Under the pieces are notes generated by a model. The model was not told the DNA's origin. It searched no databases and worked only from the letters and a program-made list of their open reading frames with translations. 64,000 bases of DNA, from contig JABWDB010000110.1 in the NCBI GenBank assembly GCA_019614645.1, forward strand, positions 55,437 through 119,436. Reading direction: 5' to 3'. The translations under genes were made by a program, and so were the position numbers. Source of the stretch: Stratiolaelaps scimitus (Eukaryota; Arthropoda; Arachnida; Mesostigmata; Laelapidae). Shown one piece after another: positions 20,800-32,432 of this stretch (positions within the stretch are counted from its first letter, which is position 1; the number at the start of each line of letters is the position of its first letter).

Positions 20800-21740
20800 A
20801 ATGACTTTGTTAATGAACGAATTTAACGGATGATGATTGGACCTCAGCTTAAACGCCTGATATTAATTAATCTTCTTCAAATGAGTGCGGTTAGGCGACG
20901 AGGCTCTCGTTATCCCTTCGATGCAGCAGATAATTCCCTTTGTAGAAAGCATATTTTTGTATTATGTCTGTACCATCGTGTGAGAGACCGATCAGCTCTG
21001 CGACTCGATCTTCTTTTTCCTTTTTTCCAGGCTGACTCTCAGCCAACATTTAACATCCACGGTACAACTGCTCACAGCATTGCTTCGTAAGACGGACCCT
21101 ATAAATGCGATTTTTGAGCCAGTTAGTCGATTAGGTAGTCCCTGTGCTTCAATCTAGCGATGACTCCACAACGGCGGTGGCGCGCTAAGTCTTGGAAGCT
21201 GGAACTATGTACTCACTCAGCAGGAAACTCAGTGACATCGCGGGGAACAATGGGGACCTGACCAACAAAAGGACATTGTATTTTCTGTGAAGGTATGAAC
21301 ACGCAACTTCGTTACAAGGCAATCGACACGGAACTACCACACCGCATGTGCCCGGCTACCTGTAGTCCCCAATGCACCGGAAGCTATTAATTTGCGGACC
21401 GCACGTCACGCACCTGTTAATACGCAGATGGCTCGGACCTAAAGCAACTTTCTGGACAGTTCAACCGGCGAGACCCACCACATGCCGATAATTTCAGTAT
21501 GGAGCTGTGCCTTTATATAATGTAATATTTTTATTTTAAATAAATCGCATATTTACTGAGTACACATGTCAATAAGAGTACAGCAGGAACGACCAAGACG
21601 AACTGGGACCGGGTCCTGAAGTATAATGGCCACCAGCATTTAACGTCCAGGGTACTGCTCTCGTACTGCTTCCCGCAAGTGCGAACTCGAACGAGCTGAT
21701 AGAGCGAGCGGCCTCATGTGAGGATTATTGCCCCCTTTAT
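20800..21740. other. Repeat mosaic, no gene
   Basis: 21020-21120 is the reverse complement of about 58555-58635 (GTCCGTCTTACGAAGC landmark). 21160-21270 is the reverse complement of about 63890-63990. 21420-21530 is repeated at 18040-18140. 21640-21700 is a diverged copy of the first. Frames are short and unrelated to known proteins. Confidence 0.5.
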
Positions 21741-22140
21741 TGGCACCTGCAATGGCAATCCCAATGATATTTACCACGATTCCCGATATCTAAGAATCCT
21801 CTCGCTGATATTTAACTAACATTTGAAACTCTGCGAGGAATTACTACTAATAATGATGACATAATCGCCGCACATGAGGGGGGGAGCTAAATGTCATAAT
21901 AGAACAACAAATGTTGATGTTCGGACCGTGTTGGAGAGCGATCGAGTGCGATCCAACGCAGCCCCCCTCATGTCATTGTGAACAGCATGCCCTTGCAAAT
22001 CCTACACCTAGGCAAACAATCTGTCTGTGTCCTGTAATAAGCCCCGGCCTTCACTCTCTGGGAAAAAGGCAGCCTCGGGGAGTCGCAGGAGGACGAAGGT
22101 CCCATCCCGCTGCCGAGCTGTGTGTCTTCCCTTAGCGTTA
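21740..22140 (+). repeat. Rep-3 module
   Basis: This module contains a GAGGGGGGG tract (about 21877) facing a CCCCCCTC tract (about 21962), with TGTTGGA/TCCAACG nested inside, so a long imperfect cruciform is possible. Parallel copies lie at 40850-41160 and 63570-63850 (plus), with pieces at about 25010-25100 and 60480-60540 (minus). It leads straight into Rep-1. Confidence 0.75.
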
Positions 22141-22491
22141 GCCAAAAGCCATTATAGGAAACGGACTCCTTTACGGATTTTTATAAAAAGTAATTGTTTC
22201 AATATACGAAAACGAGGTGATGAGGATACGCGTTGTCTGAAACGACCCACAGATAATAGTAGTATTATATTATATGGTATGATTAATAGGGCTAACTAAT
22301 ACTATCTAATTAATATACGAGTGTTTAGTCCCTTTTGTTTTCAGAAATTTAAAGAGATTAATTAAAGTGAATACACAGAAATATTTGTATAATATCGTTT
22401 CTGTAATTAGATATAAAAGAGACTCTTGTAGCAGTATGACAAACAAATCGTGAGCAGACAACAAGGTGATCTACTGTGGTAGGTCACCTTG
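22141..22491 (+). repeat. Rep-1 with terminal hairpin
   Basis: This plus-strand copy runs from the ATACGAAAACGAGGTGATG block to the AGATATAAAAGAGACTC box (about 22412). The hairpin at 22462-22491 has 13 pairs including one G-T pair. Confidence 0.8.
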
Positions 22492-23058
22492 GCAGCGCGC
22501 TACGTTACCTGTGGAGCATTATCTACAGCATTATCTACCCAAGATCCAACTCAGACGAATCGTTAAGCGTGTTTTTTTTGCTTCACCAAGAAGCTTGGTT
22601 GTGCGACGTTACACTGCATATAAACATCAACTCACGGCTATACGGGACTCACGGACGTGCCACGAGTAGTGCCCAATGAGATTGCCGCGTGATACGATGC
22701 CATAGCTGCGCGGTGCTAAGCACTTGCACGCTAAGGCCTGAACGAGGAGACTGCGAAACTGATCCTGTATATGCCAGTATCACCGCTACGATTCTCCGGA
22801 ACTACCGGAGGAACTGCCAACCGTGCGTTGGTCTGAGGCAAGAAATCCCGAGGGTACTCCAGCTTTTTTTGGTGAGAATAAAGGACAATAAAAAAAACTC
22901 ATGGGACTGTATTATACACGCGCATCTCTTATTAGTTTTTATGACGGGTGATACACTCGCTTCCGTTTAATTTTCTCGGTGGAGCTCCATGCTGCGGCAT
23001 TGAGCAGCGGTCGAACCTTTTAACCGGTGGAATCCCATAATAGGCAGCATCCCATAAT
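22492..23058 (+). repeat. Rep-2 module and flank
   Basis: This is Rep-2 with AAGCTTGGTTGTGCGACGTT, the TTCTCCGGAACTACCGGAG hairpin and the flank GGAGCTCCATGCTGCGGCA also found at 17770. No coding sequence is seen. Confidence 0.7.
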
Positions 23059-23206
23059 ATGCAGCTATCTCCGCGCCAAGCGGAGTTGGAAATAGGAGGG
23101 GAGAAAAAATTTTTCCTGCAGGTGCAAAGAACATGCAGCTATCTCCGCGCCAAGCGGAGTTGGAAATAGGAGGGGAGAAAAAATTTTTCCTGCAGGTGCA
23201 AAGAAC
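23059..23206. repeat. 74-bp tandem duplication
   Basis: Two 74-bp units begin at 23059 and 23133 (GCAGCTATCTCCGCGCCAAG) and are identical except at the start. It is followed directly by two more arrays. Confidence 0.95.
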
Positions 23207-23278
23207 CTGTGCGTGCGCGGGGCTGTGCGTGCGCGGGGCTGTGCGTGTGCGGGGCTGTGCGTGTGCGGGGCTGTGCGT
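23207..23278. repeat. 16-bp tandem repeat, about 4.5 units
   Basis: CTGTGCGTGCGCGGGG units start at 23207, 23223, 23239, 23255 and 23271. The first two read GTGCGTGCG and the next two GTGCGTGTG, so neighbours are most alike. Confidence 0.95.
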
Positions 23279-23308
23279 AACGTGGGCGTAACGTGTCAGT
23301 TAATAATA

Positions 23309-23399
23309 GTGTACACATGCCAGAGTACAGCAAGAAAGTGTACACATGCCAGAGTACAGCAAGAAAGTGTACACATGCCATTAAGAGTACAGCAAGAAC
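23309..23399. repeat. 29-bp tandem repeat, 3 units
   Basis: GTGTACACATGCCAGAGTAC units start at 23309, 23338 and 23367; the last carries a small change. The paralogous site near 18180 has a single unit. Confidence 0.95.
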
Positions 23400-23661
23400 G
23401 ATAAACGCTAACTATGATGAATGTAGCATGTAGCACGAAATTAAACGAGGGGCGAGCACGTTCAAATGTGGCACAAAAACGGGCGGAGCTTGCAATCAGG
23501 CGAGCTTTATCCGGCAATCAAAAAGTGCCACGGTTGACGCACAGATGGACGGAACCAGTTCCCTTTAATTTTTTTTTCTTCCAAAATCCAACAAATAGAA
23601 CAACATAGCCGAAGGCTACTAGTGTGCGATAAATTTCGATGGCAAAAGTACAATATTTACA

Positions 23662-24080
23662 TCACCCACTCCGCCGGTATCCCTTGCACAGGGGAGCCGC
23701 AACTCTACGGACGGCCGCTGCCCTGTCGGCCGCAGTCCCATCCCCTTTCATTGAGACCAGCACCTTGTTTGGGACGGCACGGTGGTTGACACTCGACTGT
23801 CAAAAACTGTGCCACCCCCGGTTACGCGGTAGTGCGTGCGGAGTGGGCCAAGTAAAAGAAGTACGCCGCGCTCCAGACAACCCACCTCTTTTTTCCCCCT
23901 TGCTTTTGAAACCTTAGGCGGGCACGGCCCCCCCACTCCAAACTTCGCCGAAGGGGTCTACCATAGGCTGATCCGCGCCACCGGGGACAAGCGCGCAGGA
24001 TCTTTATTACGCCTGATCCTCGCCGTGCAGAGAGGTCGGCCTTCCTCGGGACAAGGTCGGCCGCTACACTATTGCGTATA
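23662..24080 (+). pseudogene. Endonuclease-type non-LTR element, 3-prime fragment
   Basis: This is paralogous to 18433-18885 with the same left junction. The carboxy-terminal peptide is clear: FETLGGHGPPTPNFAEG followed by VYHRLIRATGDKRAG and AVQRG (about 23900-24040). Frames upstream are shifted. The last part is rearranged relative to the other copies (LLRLILAVQRG instead of the longer LLQRLSLAVQRG form). Confidence 0.75.
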
Positions 24081-24430
24081 GAATCTCTACTACTACACTA
24101 TTGCAAATAGAATTTGCTGTAATTGGATGGGTAAACAACCATACATACACCTTTGTATCATCGTCACCTTATAAACATCATCCCCCTAATGGCATGTGTA
24201 CTCAAACTACTGGGAGGTGAACGCCCTGAAAATTTGTGTCATGTGACAGCTCCAGATCTTCGCCGCTATCACGTCCCTCCATTCCGAGTAACACATGAGC
24301 TTCAGTACTTAGTACAATGCTATAACCCCTGCCACCGTCCTGCTGTGTTCATCAACAACACCCTTTATGCGTTTTCATCATCAACAACACTCTTTATATA
24401 ATAGAACCCATGCCGCATTACAGCTTACAC
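24081..24430. other. Unassigned stretch
   Basis: It contains two imperfect copies of ACACTATTGC(G/A)(T/A)ATAGAAT (about 24065-24115) and two of a CATCAACAACAC motif (24350, 24377). The 82-codon frame has no recognisable domain. I see nothing else in it. Confidence 0.45.
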
Positions 24431-25100
24431 CTCAACAATTGCACAGCGGCACCACCACTCCGCTTCTAAGCGGCGGAACCAGGTCGGAATGTCCAGGAGT
24501 CTCACAAACGCTCGCTGGGATTTCTTCGTCTCGTAAACCAACACTGTTCGCGGTTCCTCCGGTAGTTCCGAGAACGCGTTGGTGGTGTGGTGGCGTATCT
24601 TCTGGCGCATCTGCTAAAAGCAGTACCGTGGATGATGTTTTGCTGACTCTTCTGGTATCAATTTCGCTGTTTCTGCACCTAGGCCTAGTGCTCAGCACAG
24701 CGCAGCTATGGCATCGTATCACGGGGCAGTCTCATTTGGCACTACTCGGTAACACGTCCGAGAATACCATATAGAGTTAGTGTTTGTATGCAGTGATCGT
24801 GGCGCAAACGATAAAGCACCACAGTTGTCGCACGGAGCTGTCAAGGTGATCGAAACGATACAGAAACGATATTATACAAATATTTCCGGGTATTCAATTT
24901 TATGAATCTCTTTAAATTTCGGAAAACGAAAAACGAAACATATATTTCTATATTAATAACATATATTTCTACTATTAATATATACTATTGACAGCTACAG
25001 CTTGGCAGCGATCGGATGGGACCTTCGTCCTCCTGTGACTCCCCCAGGCTGCCTTTTTCCCGGAGAGCGAAGGCCGAGCTCAACATCAACATTTGTTTCG
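24431..25100 (-). repeat. Inverted Rep-2, Rep-1 and Rep-3 pieces
   Basis: 24530-24790 is Rep-2, 24850-24940 is the TATTTGTATAATATCG end of Rep-1 and 25000-25100 is Rep-3, all on the minus strand. The order suggests one inverted composite copy with large internal deletions. Confidence 0.6.
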
Positions 25101-25410
25101 AACAGCAACATGTGTAGTTTCTCACAGTTTCAACGATGTTTTAAAATCAGCGAGGGGATCGATACCGGGATTAGTGGAAGGTATAATTGGGGCTGCCCCC
25201 AGGAGGCAATCCCCACACGAGGCCGCTCGCTCTACGAGCTCGTCCGAGTTCGCACAGGGAAGCAGAGGCACAACACATTGTTCCCCGCGATGTCACCGAG
25301 TTCCATCTCGCCATTGTTCCCCGCGATGTCACTGCCTAGAGGCAGTAACCCAGAGGCAGTACACTAACCCAAAGAAACTTAGTGAACTATCTCCACCGTC
25401 TCCAACGGGC

Positions 25411-25870
25411 GGCTGAAGAAAGAAGTCAGTCAGTCGCAGGCCAGGAATTTATTAGATTAGTGAATTATCTACCAGCGTCCGTTCTGCTCACGCCGGGTGC
25501 AGTTTCCGAGTAGTCCTGTGGCTTTTTTCCCCCAGCATCGCACAGCTCTGAGATTGCCCGTCTGCCCTGTGTTACGAGGCAATCCCGAGTACTCCCGAGC
25601 GTCGCATAACCAAACTTCGATGCATAGGCGAGTACAGTTGAGTCTCCTCCTTATGTGGCCTCGGTACCACAGGCGGTGGCGGTGTGATGGTCACTTGGTC
25701 CCGATTGCTTAGATTCCTTCACACATAAAGGATCTGCAAGATAATCTTGAAGCTCGTGATCGGCTTGCTGCCGAGCCAGGTCCATGAAGTTCATGTTGCC
25801 GCTGGCTAGGCACACAGGAAAACTCCGAGAGTATCCCACTCATGGTTCACTGCTTACCTCATTATTGATG
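25411..25870 (-). repeat. Rep-4 module with decayed conserved peptide, D1
   Basis: On the minus strand, a 62-codon frame (25651-25839) reads FMDLARQQADHELQDYLADP and then KQSGPSDHHTATACGTEAT. The same peptide is found at 42915-43220, in altered form at 14514-14680 and 61860-61970. The repeat of the same frame in copies that differ at many bases suggests a former protein of the composite element, but no domain is recognised. Confidence 0.5.
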
Positions 25871-25875
25871 CGTGA

Positions 25876-25900
25876 AGGTGATCCACTAGGTGGATCACCT
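25876..25900. repeat. Conserved Rep-1 hairpin
   Basis: AGGTGATCCAC pairs with GTGGATCACCT around TAG. Relative to the 517-549 hairpin, a T-A pair has become C-G on both arms. The D2 counterpart (43290) has lost pairing in one arm. Confidence 0.85.
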
Positions 25901-27060
25901 CGTCGCTTTCTCAATAGTGACTGGGAAAATATGTCTCATGCTGCTGCTATGGTCTCCTTTATATATAATTACAGAAACGATAGTATACAAATATTTATGT
26001 CCGTTTACAACAATATTCAATAGGTGAATTCCTGGAACGGATAAGGCAGTGCGGTAAACATTGTGATGCCGTTGTGGAAAATTTATTTGTTTCGCGTTTT
26101 TATGAATACTAAGGCCAAGCAATAGAAATATTATAATTTCAAATGGGACAATATGGCGCTGAGGCGTCGTTAATTACATTAAATGTAGAACTATTATTAA
26201 TCTACAATTTGTTTTTTACTCTAAACAAAGAGTACTAAACGCTGATATATTTCCTAGATAGTACAGTTAGCGTTAATAATAATAACTTATAATATAGTAC
26301 TATTATTCAGACAACGCTATAATATCACCTCGTTCTTGTATATTGAATACATTTCAACATATCAAAAGAAATATTGCCTGTCATTCAAAGCCCGCGCGTA
26401 TTTAGATTTTCTTTACCGCTCACTGAATAACCGTCAGGTGATGAGCCTTTAAAACAAGAATCCCGTAGAATATCCTCGAAGAGTTAACGATGCTGTTATA
26501 CACATTGCGTCTGAATAATGCTGTATGTCAATATAATATAATGTTGTGTGCTTTTATCATTGAAGTTGATCGCAGATTAGCCACCCAATCCGACAGTCGT
26601 AATGACACAAATGATGACGTTGAAGTGAGCAGTGACTATGTTGACTAGATACCAGCGAGAGGATCATTAAATATTGCGAGAAAGACGTTAAATATTGCGA
26701 GTCGATGATGGTGCCATTGATTGGAGTGAAGATCCTGATAAAGACAAATACGAGAATCATGGCAGATATCATTCGTGTTGCCAATGCAGGTGCCAGGTGA
26801 AGTCACAGTGATGACAGTAAGTCTTAGGACATTAGTCTCCACATAGAGAGTGAGAGACACGAGAGAAAATCCTCCACGGACAGACGGAGCTGTAATAGGC
26901 AGCTCTAACGGACAATAGGAAATACGAATCCTTCTCTCGACGTTGAGGGAATCGCAGCTACCTAAAGATAAGATATAGAGGAAGCTCTGAAACCTCGGCC
27001 TTGTCAGGGATTTATCGTGAGCGGGCGTTAGTTGATGGCAGCAACGACCTCGTGCAGCAG
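25901..27060 (-). repeat. Rep-1 and upstream part, inverted, D1
   Basis: This minus-strand copy runs from the TTTATATATAATTACAGAAACG box (about 25960) through all Rep-1 landmarks to the upstream part that reads FVEELVGVAN-like and LMTLIALLHEV-like on the minus strand (about 27040-27150). Stops in every frame exclude a working gene. Confidence 0.7.
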
Positions 27061-28404
27061 CGCAATCAACGTCATCAGGCAGACTCGCTGAGATCTCAGG
27101 ATACGCAAGCGTAGGTTGGCGACTCCTACTAATTCTTCAAAAAACCTCCACCAGGGGCTTCGAGGGACGTTGAATGACCCCAGGCCAGGCGGCAATATTC
27201 TCCGCATCGCCGTTCCTTAATACTTTCCACGGACTGGTCAAGCATTTATTTGCTTTCTTGTATGTCCGAATACGAGCTTGACAGGCGTTCCATGAAGCGC
27301 CACAAACCCCCCAGGTAACTCGGCGGGTAACGCTGTGTCGAGCCCAACCTTAGCGAGATACGGTTCCTGGAGCACCTGCCTAAGAACCATTACAAAAGAC
27401 GTACCCAGCGATTATAAAAGGTGAAACACGTTGCGAATGCAATAGGACCGCGAGTACAATACAAAAAAATGCTGTTGACCTGAGAATGTTGTTGGCTTAC
27501 TGTATAAATACAAGCCCCTATAGATGCAAGCCCCTGACACATCATGTGTCTGGCTCAAATCTTTCGAATGTATACATGTTACCACCGAAATCACCAAAAA
27601 GGCGCCTCGGTTTTGTTATTTATTAATTTATTATTAATTCTATTTAATTTTATTTTAAGAATCTATGCCGCACTGTGGTGATAATAAATCCCAAGCAAAC
27701 AAATAAATACAAGCTCTCATTACTCACTGGCTAATGCTGTGTCGGTAAAAAAAGGCGATCTGTAACAAAGAAGACTACGTTCCAAGCATCGATTGCGAAT
27801 AAGTGGACGTGACTAACGATAAATGCCACAGCGGCATCAACGCTATAGAGAGACTCATATTGCAGGATCTGTAGTAAAGCATTAGCCAACGGACTAGATC
27901 CTTTCGTGCAAGCCGCTATCTAAGAGGAACCCACTTCCAATCTTAGTACCCTCAAGGTTACATACATCAACGTGCCCAGCTACTGGCGCCTACTGCGGCA
28001 ACGGTGGCACTTTCTAATTTAGGGCATACAATATTTTAGTGAGCCCCGTGGCAGCCTTCGCACACCATCTGCTCTCTATATCGCAGATGTCCTCCGGGAC
28101 GTTCGTACCAACACGACGTTCCCTCCTGGGAAGCCCGGCGGGTGGTCTTGCAGATGCCGGACAAAAGATACACTACCAGCTCCTTCCCGACTGTGGTTCG
28201 GAGAAACCTAGCTGGTTCTTGTTGTTGCCGCCGATACTTTTATTGCTGTCCACTCTTCCTGGACAAGAAAAACTTTGCGAGAGCTCAGACGCTGCGGGTA
28301 ACAAATACATCGCGCGCTCCTTCCAGTGAGGATGTGGCGGTGGTAACGGCGGCGTCGTTCGATTTCAACTTCCCGATGACGGCAGTCGGCCCGCGAGGAA
28401 AGCC
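27061..28404 (-). pseudogene. Inverted relic of the conserved repeat-borne frames, D1
   Basis: 27250-27400 on the minus strand encodes the QVLQEPYLAKVGLDTALPAE segment. 27840-28030 on the minus strand corresponds to the gag/protease-like part at 10790-10960 (GTGCCACCGTTGCC landmark). Between them is an AT-rich stretch shared with 19080-19800 and 44360-44740. The inverted order relative to blocks A and B is consistent with a second, older copy of the same element lying head-to-head with block B. Confidence 0.4.
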
Positions 28405-29970
28405 AAGATGGTCCTCGCTCTGCTATTGTGCTCAGTCGGTGCTAGTGCTCAATGATGAGGCTCGATACATATTTGTTTCATTCGCTTCTGACATAAATAT
28501 CGACAGATACAACTCGAGAAACCCACACGTGATCACATTCATAAATGCACACACAGAGACAGAGATATGTAGCCGCATAGATGGAGGAGGACGAAGAGAA
28601 GATGAACGATATTGAGGCATAGAGAGTTTACATTCGAACATTCATCTCGCCACAGTCGGCTACCGAGTCGCACATTCATTGAATCAATCGCCGGATCGCC
28701 TGCTCACTCGCTGCCACAAGATAACACTGACCGCCCCCCCCCATATATATATTTGTTTCTCGCTACCTTTGACGTCTCATGTGTCCACTCCTTAATTTTC
28801 GAGGACCGAATACTTCGTCACTTTGTCGTGGCGTTCGTCTTGAGTATGGCGTCGAGTGATCCGTTATCGATCAAAACGCCAACATGCAGAGGGGGAGAGC
28901 CCTGCCACGTTTGTGAAGACGGCAACGGGAACACGGGCGGACGCTGTACGAGACAGAGAAGAGACATCGGACAGCCAACAAATGGCCTCGATTGTTATTT
29001 AACCTGATGGTATAGTGTAACTATGTAGCGTGACACAACAACTCGGCCATCGTGAAGGTGGCGTATTCGGCATGAGTTGATTCGAGAGTTTGACAGAGTT
29101 ATGAGGGTTCGGTGTCCTACGCTAACTCTGTCGTTCTTGTCACTGGTCAAGAAGGAACTGAAAAGATTAACTTAATCGTTAGCTCGCATTTTCGCGGTAC
29201 AAATTTTATACGAATTGCATGACTGTAGCCAAATAGTTATGCCCTATTGTATATTAGGGTCGGAATATACAATAGCGCAGATTTCAGGGACTGCCTCCGC
29301 GTGCGAAATTTGAACAAACAAATTCTAATTTGGTGTTTTTTTATATTTAGTATTGGGCACAGATGAAACTAGATATCAAAGTGTTTCTGCTCTCACCAGG
29401 AGAGTCCAGAGCCCAACGCTCAATGAGTCATCGGGTCTACATTCTACAGCTGAATAAAATGCATTTAACATCAGGCCGTTGATTCACCGTAGGGTGCTAT
29501 AACAGAAGTCCCCCTATAGCGACATCGGGCTGCTGATGTAAGCAATAGATTTGCTAAGCTAACAAAAAGAACAACTCCATGTTAACTCCTTACAACATAA
29601 GGTTATAACTCAGTGTGAATAGCTTCCACCAGTAGAGAGGTGTTTATCGGAATTATTAAACGTTCAACTCGCACTTAACCGCGTTACTCAAATCAAACTC
29701 ATTATGGGAAATGATGGGCTACCTGGGTAGCGTTTAGCGATGGCTTTAACAATCAACAACAGCATTGTAGAGCTGTTAATTTGAACAACGGAATCGAGGA
29801 GTGAAGCACTCACAATAAATAGATCGGATACATTTTCTAAAGTATTTTGAACCGTTTTCTATCGTGATAATCGTCGAAACCATCGGCGATACTTCATTTC
29901 TAGTAAGCTCAAATGTAATGTTTGATATTCAGTGACATAGATGCGCTAACCAAATTGGGGGAAAGTACCA
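28405..29970 (+). repeat. Rep-6 module, block B copy
   Basis: This copy matches 8150-9705. It has one unit where A has four 27-bp units. The 131-codon frame at 28612-29007 is longer than in A (97 codons) because of indels and shows no domain. Confidence 0.7.
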
Positions 29971-30720
29971 AGGCCCGTTTAAACATGTTTCATAAACGTT
30001 TGATTATAGGTGTAATGTTTGTTTCAAAAAAGCACTATTGCGGATCGCTCAGGTCAGCTCGTTCATGTATCAGGTGAAGGAAGTCATCGATGAGCGTCAA
30101 GAAGTCTTCCTTGCAGCCTCGGTAGCTTCGTCGGTGGTAACTGCACTGCGTCTGTCGTTCCGTTTTCTTGCAGAGTCACCAGTCGTGCCAGGCACCGTCC
30201 ACTTCACTTCCGCTTGTTTCAACTTGGCCGATTTCATTCCCATCTCCGATCTCGATCGGCGCTCGGTGCCTGCTCGTTCACTGCTGCTGCTTCACGATTG
30301 CTTACAATGCCTCGGCCAAACGACGAGCGAGTATTGGGGCTAATGCTTAAGCTGGAAAATAAGAGGATGAGGGGAGGGCTCGTCGGAGATCTTCAGCCCT
30401 TGCATCTTTCATCTTCTTCTTTTTCTTCTTCCAGGATATTTAACAAGGGTAAAACTTGTAAATAGGACATGAGTGGACACTATATAATTGGAACTTAATG
30501 GTGTGCATATACTGGTTAAGTACCCAGGAGCCAGGAGTGTATATAAGACACGTATCTGGCCTTTACCATAACGTTTGTGTCTGGAATGTAGATTGTTTAC
30601 TTGATAGTTGTGTGAGTGTATAACTGAACAATAGGAGCAAAAAGGGATGAAGTAATGAATGCCTTCATATAGGTTTTTAACCTTCAAACGTCCCGGGCAC
30701 AAGACAATCTGCAAATGACT
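29971..30720 (+). repeat. Segment kept only in block B (deleted in A)
   Basis: The first part (to about 30180) is shared with 2470-2690, which shows the deletion happened in A. 30290-30720 contains a TATATAAG box (about 30540) and TC-rich tract (about 30410-30435). A 101-codon frame has no recognised domain. Confidence 0.6.
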
Positions 30721-31363
30721 TTTATCAATCGAAGTGTTGTAATTAGTAGAGCAATTACCATACTGCGATATAATAAGACTTATCTTTGTATTGGACGTTT
30801 GCCGCTTGAGAGTTCGTGCCGCTGGTCATGCATTCGCTTACAATGCGGGTGTGTGCCACGATGCGTGCGCGGGTGAGTAACTTGTATAGAGCGACGCGAT
30901 GCCATCTCACAGACGTGAGAATACGTGTCTGCGTCTGTCTCGAATCTCGACGAAAGGTCTCAGAACTTTTTAATGCGCAGACCGCGAGCCAACAGCCTTG
31001 GTTATTGGAGATAGATGCAAAGTTGACAGCGTCGGCGGCATTGGTGTTACGGTTAGAGGGCAGTTCGAAGATTTGAATGCCATGTTCAAAGAAACGCTCG
31101 TCGATGCACCAAACCGTGAAGTAATCGATAACGAATATACAGACGTCACGGAACATACCGGCAAAACATGGTTCGCGCATGGATTGAAGCCTATAAGTGG
31201 CGGCACGAACCACCTGGTTTAAGGGCAACTACAGAGTCAACCAGCAGTCGTTTGGCCTAGGCATTGGAAGCGATCGTAGAGCAGCAGTGAACGAGCAGTT
31301 GATGGAACACCGAGCAAAGATGGAAATGCGAAGGAAGAACCTGAGCGGTGGTCGGGTTGGACG
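30721..31363 (+). other. Unrecognised coding-like stretch in block B
   Basis: The plus strand reads VCVCLESRRKVSELFNAQTA (about 30900-30980) and the 74-codon frame at 30998-31222 includes VTVRGQFEDLNAMFKETLVD. Diverged relatives of the first part occur at 5065-5170 and 10075-10135, where they are broken. A minus-strand frame of 157 codons covers the same bases. Which strand, if any, was coding cannot be decided from here, and I recognise no family. Confidence 0.3.
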
Positions 31364-32290
31364 GTGCCTGGAATGACTGGTGATTTTACGAGCGTACAAG
31401 CGTACAATTTGTGCCTGATTTCAGTGAACGGCCTTGACTGTTTGCTAATGAAGACACCGTTAAATATGTTGTGGACTCTTTTCGTCTATTACGTAAGTTT
31501 CTTACTGAGGAATTGGCATCTAGAAGCACCAGAGAGGTTTGTGCTCGTGTAGGGACATCTCGATCGTTCTTTCACGGAACGGCATCAGAAGCCTAAGGGC
31601 CAACACTGGTGGTAGCGCCGCCGGCCCTTGTCGTGGAAGGGACAGCGCCGGTGGGCCGAGAAGCCATAGAGGTAGGCTATTTTCATATAGCATAACGCTA
31701 GCGATTTTCAGACTGCTGGTGAGTGCGGGTTCTTTGCTGGTACGGTTCATAGTTCTGTCGAAAATAGGAGGCTGATAGTTAGGCAAAAGAATCTATGCAG
31801 TATGTGCCTTGAAACGAGTCATTGATCAAGGCGATACAAAAAACAGATGGCGTGTGCAGGTCACCACACGGGGCTCATTATCCGATTGTATTCCCTGGAT
31901 TTGAAAGTGCCACCGTTGCCGCAGCAAGAGGAGCGAGTAACAGGGATTTGTTGCCTTCTGATGTATGTGATGTACGTGAAGATGAGGGTGCTAAAATTGG
32001 GAGTAGATTTCTCTTAAATATCGGCCCACACAAAAGGATCGGTTGGCTAATGTTTTGCAACTACAGATCATGCAATATGAGTCTCTCTACCTGCGCGTGT
32101 TCGGAGGAGGCACAGTGTTGATGCCGCTGCGGCTGGCAACCATCATTGTGCAAGTGCTCACTAAAGATGGAAGTCCGCTCCCTCCACTGGCGCTGGTGCT
32201 GTGTGTATACCGTTCGTGTTATTGAGAGGAAATCTAAGTAATTTAATGATGGCCAGCAACTTAATGAATCTGCCTTGAATCTTTGGGCTT
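31364..32290 (+). pseudogene. Possible BEL/Pao-like gag-protease relic, block B
   Basis: This copy adds a stretch missing from A that reads DTVKYVVDSFRLLRKFLTEE (about 31455-31515). It then shows RRLIVRQKNLCSMCLETSH (about 31770), a later CAGHHTGLI motif (about 31857), and RLANVLQLQIMQYESLYLRV with FGGGTVLMPLRLATIIVQV (about 32038-32160). The spacing of Cys and His fits the double zinc-binding array of BEL/Pao gag, followed by the protease. Stops and frame changes are frequent. The call is tentative, as for block A. Confidence 0.4.
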
Positions 32291-32432
32291 TCAGTCGGAA
32301 GAATTAAAACAGTCGGCAATTGTCCCGAACTCAGTCGATTGATAGGAGTTACGGCAGCGGCCGCTAGCTTGTTGGCGCGTAGGGGGTATCGCTCAAGTGC
32401 TTGGTGTGTCATGAGACCCTGGAGAAGATGTT

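Larger units (their letters stand above)
25411..28620 (+). repeat. Segmental duplication, block D1
   Basis: This is paralogous to D2 (42850-46140). The left break follows GGCGGCTGAAGAAAGAA. Long stretches such as 27200-28030 against 44190-44960 are nearly identical. D2 lacks about 26180-26320 and 26460-26690 and carries a solo LTR. D1 lacks the ATG-dense trinucleotide part found in D2 near 45180-45340. D1 continues into block B, so D1 and B may have moved as one piece. Confidence 0.85.

Noticed and set aside
28142..28615. 157-codon plus-strand frame across the D1/B join
   Set aside because: The D2 paralogue has a different, longer frame on the other strand and indels break this one; no domain is seen.
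30998..31222. Faint resemblance to a pterin-synthase motif (VTVRG...NAMFKETLVD)
   Set aside because: Only a few residues match, no metal-binding His pattern is present, and the paralogues are broken.
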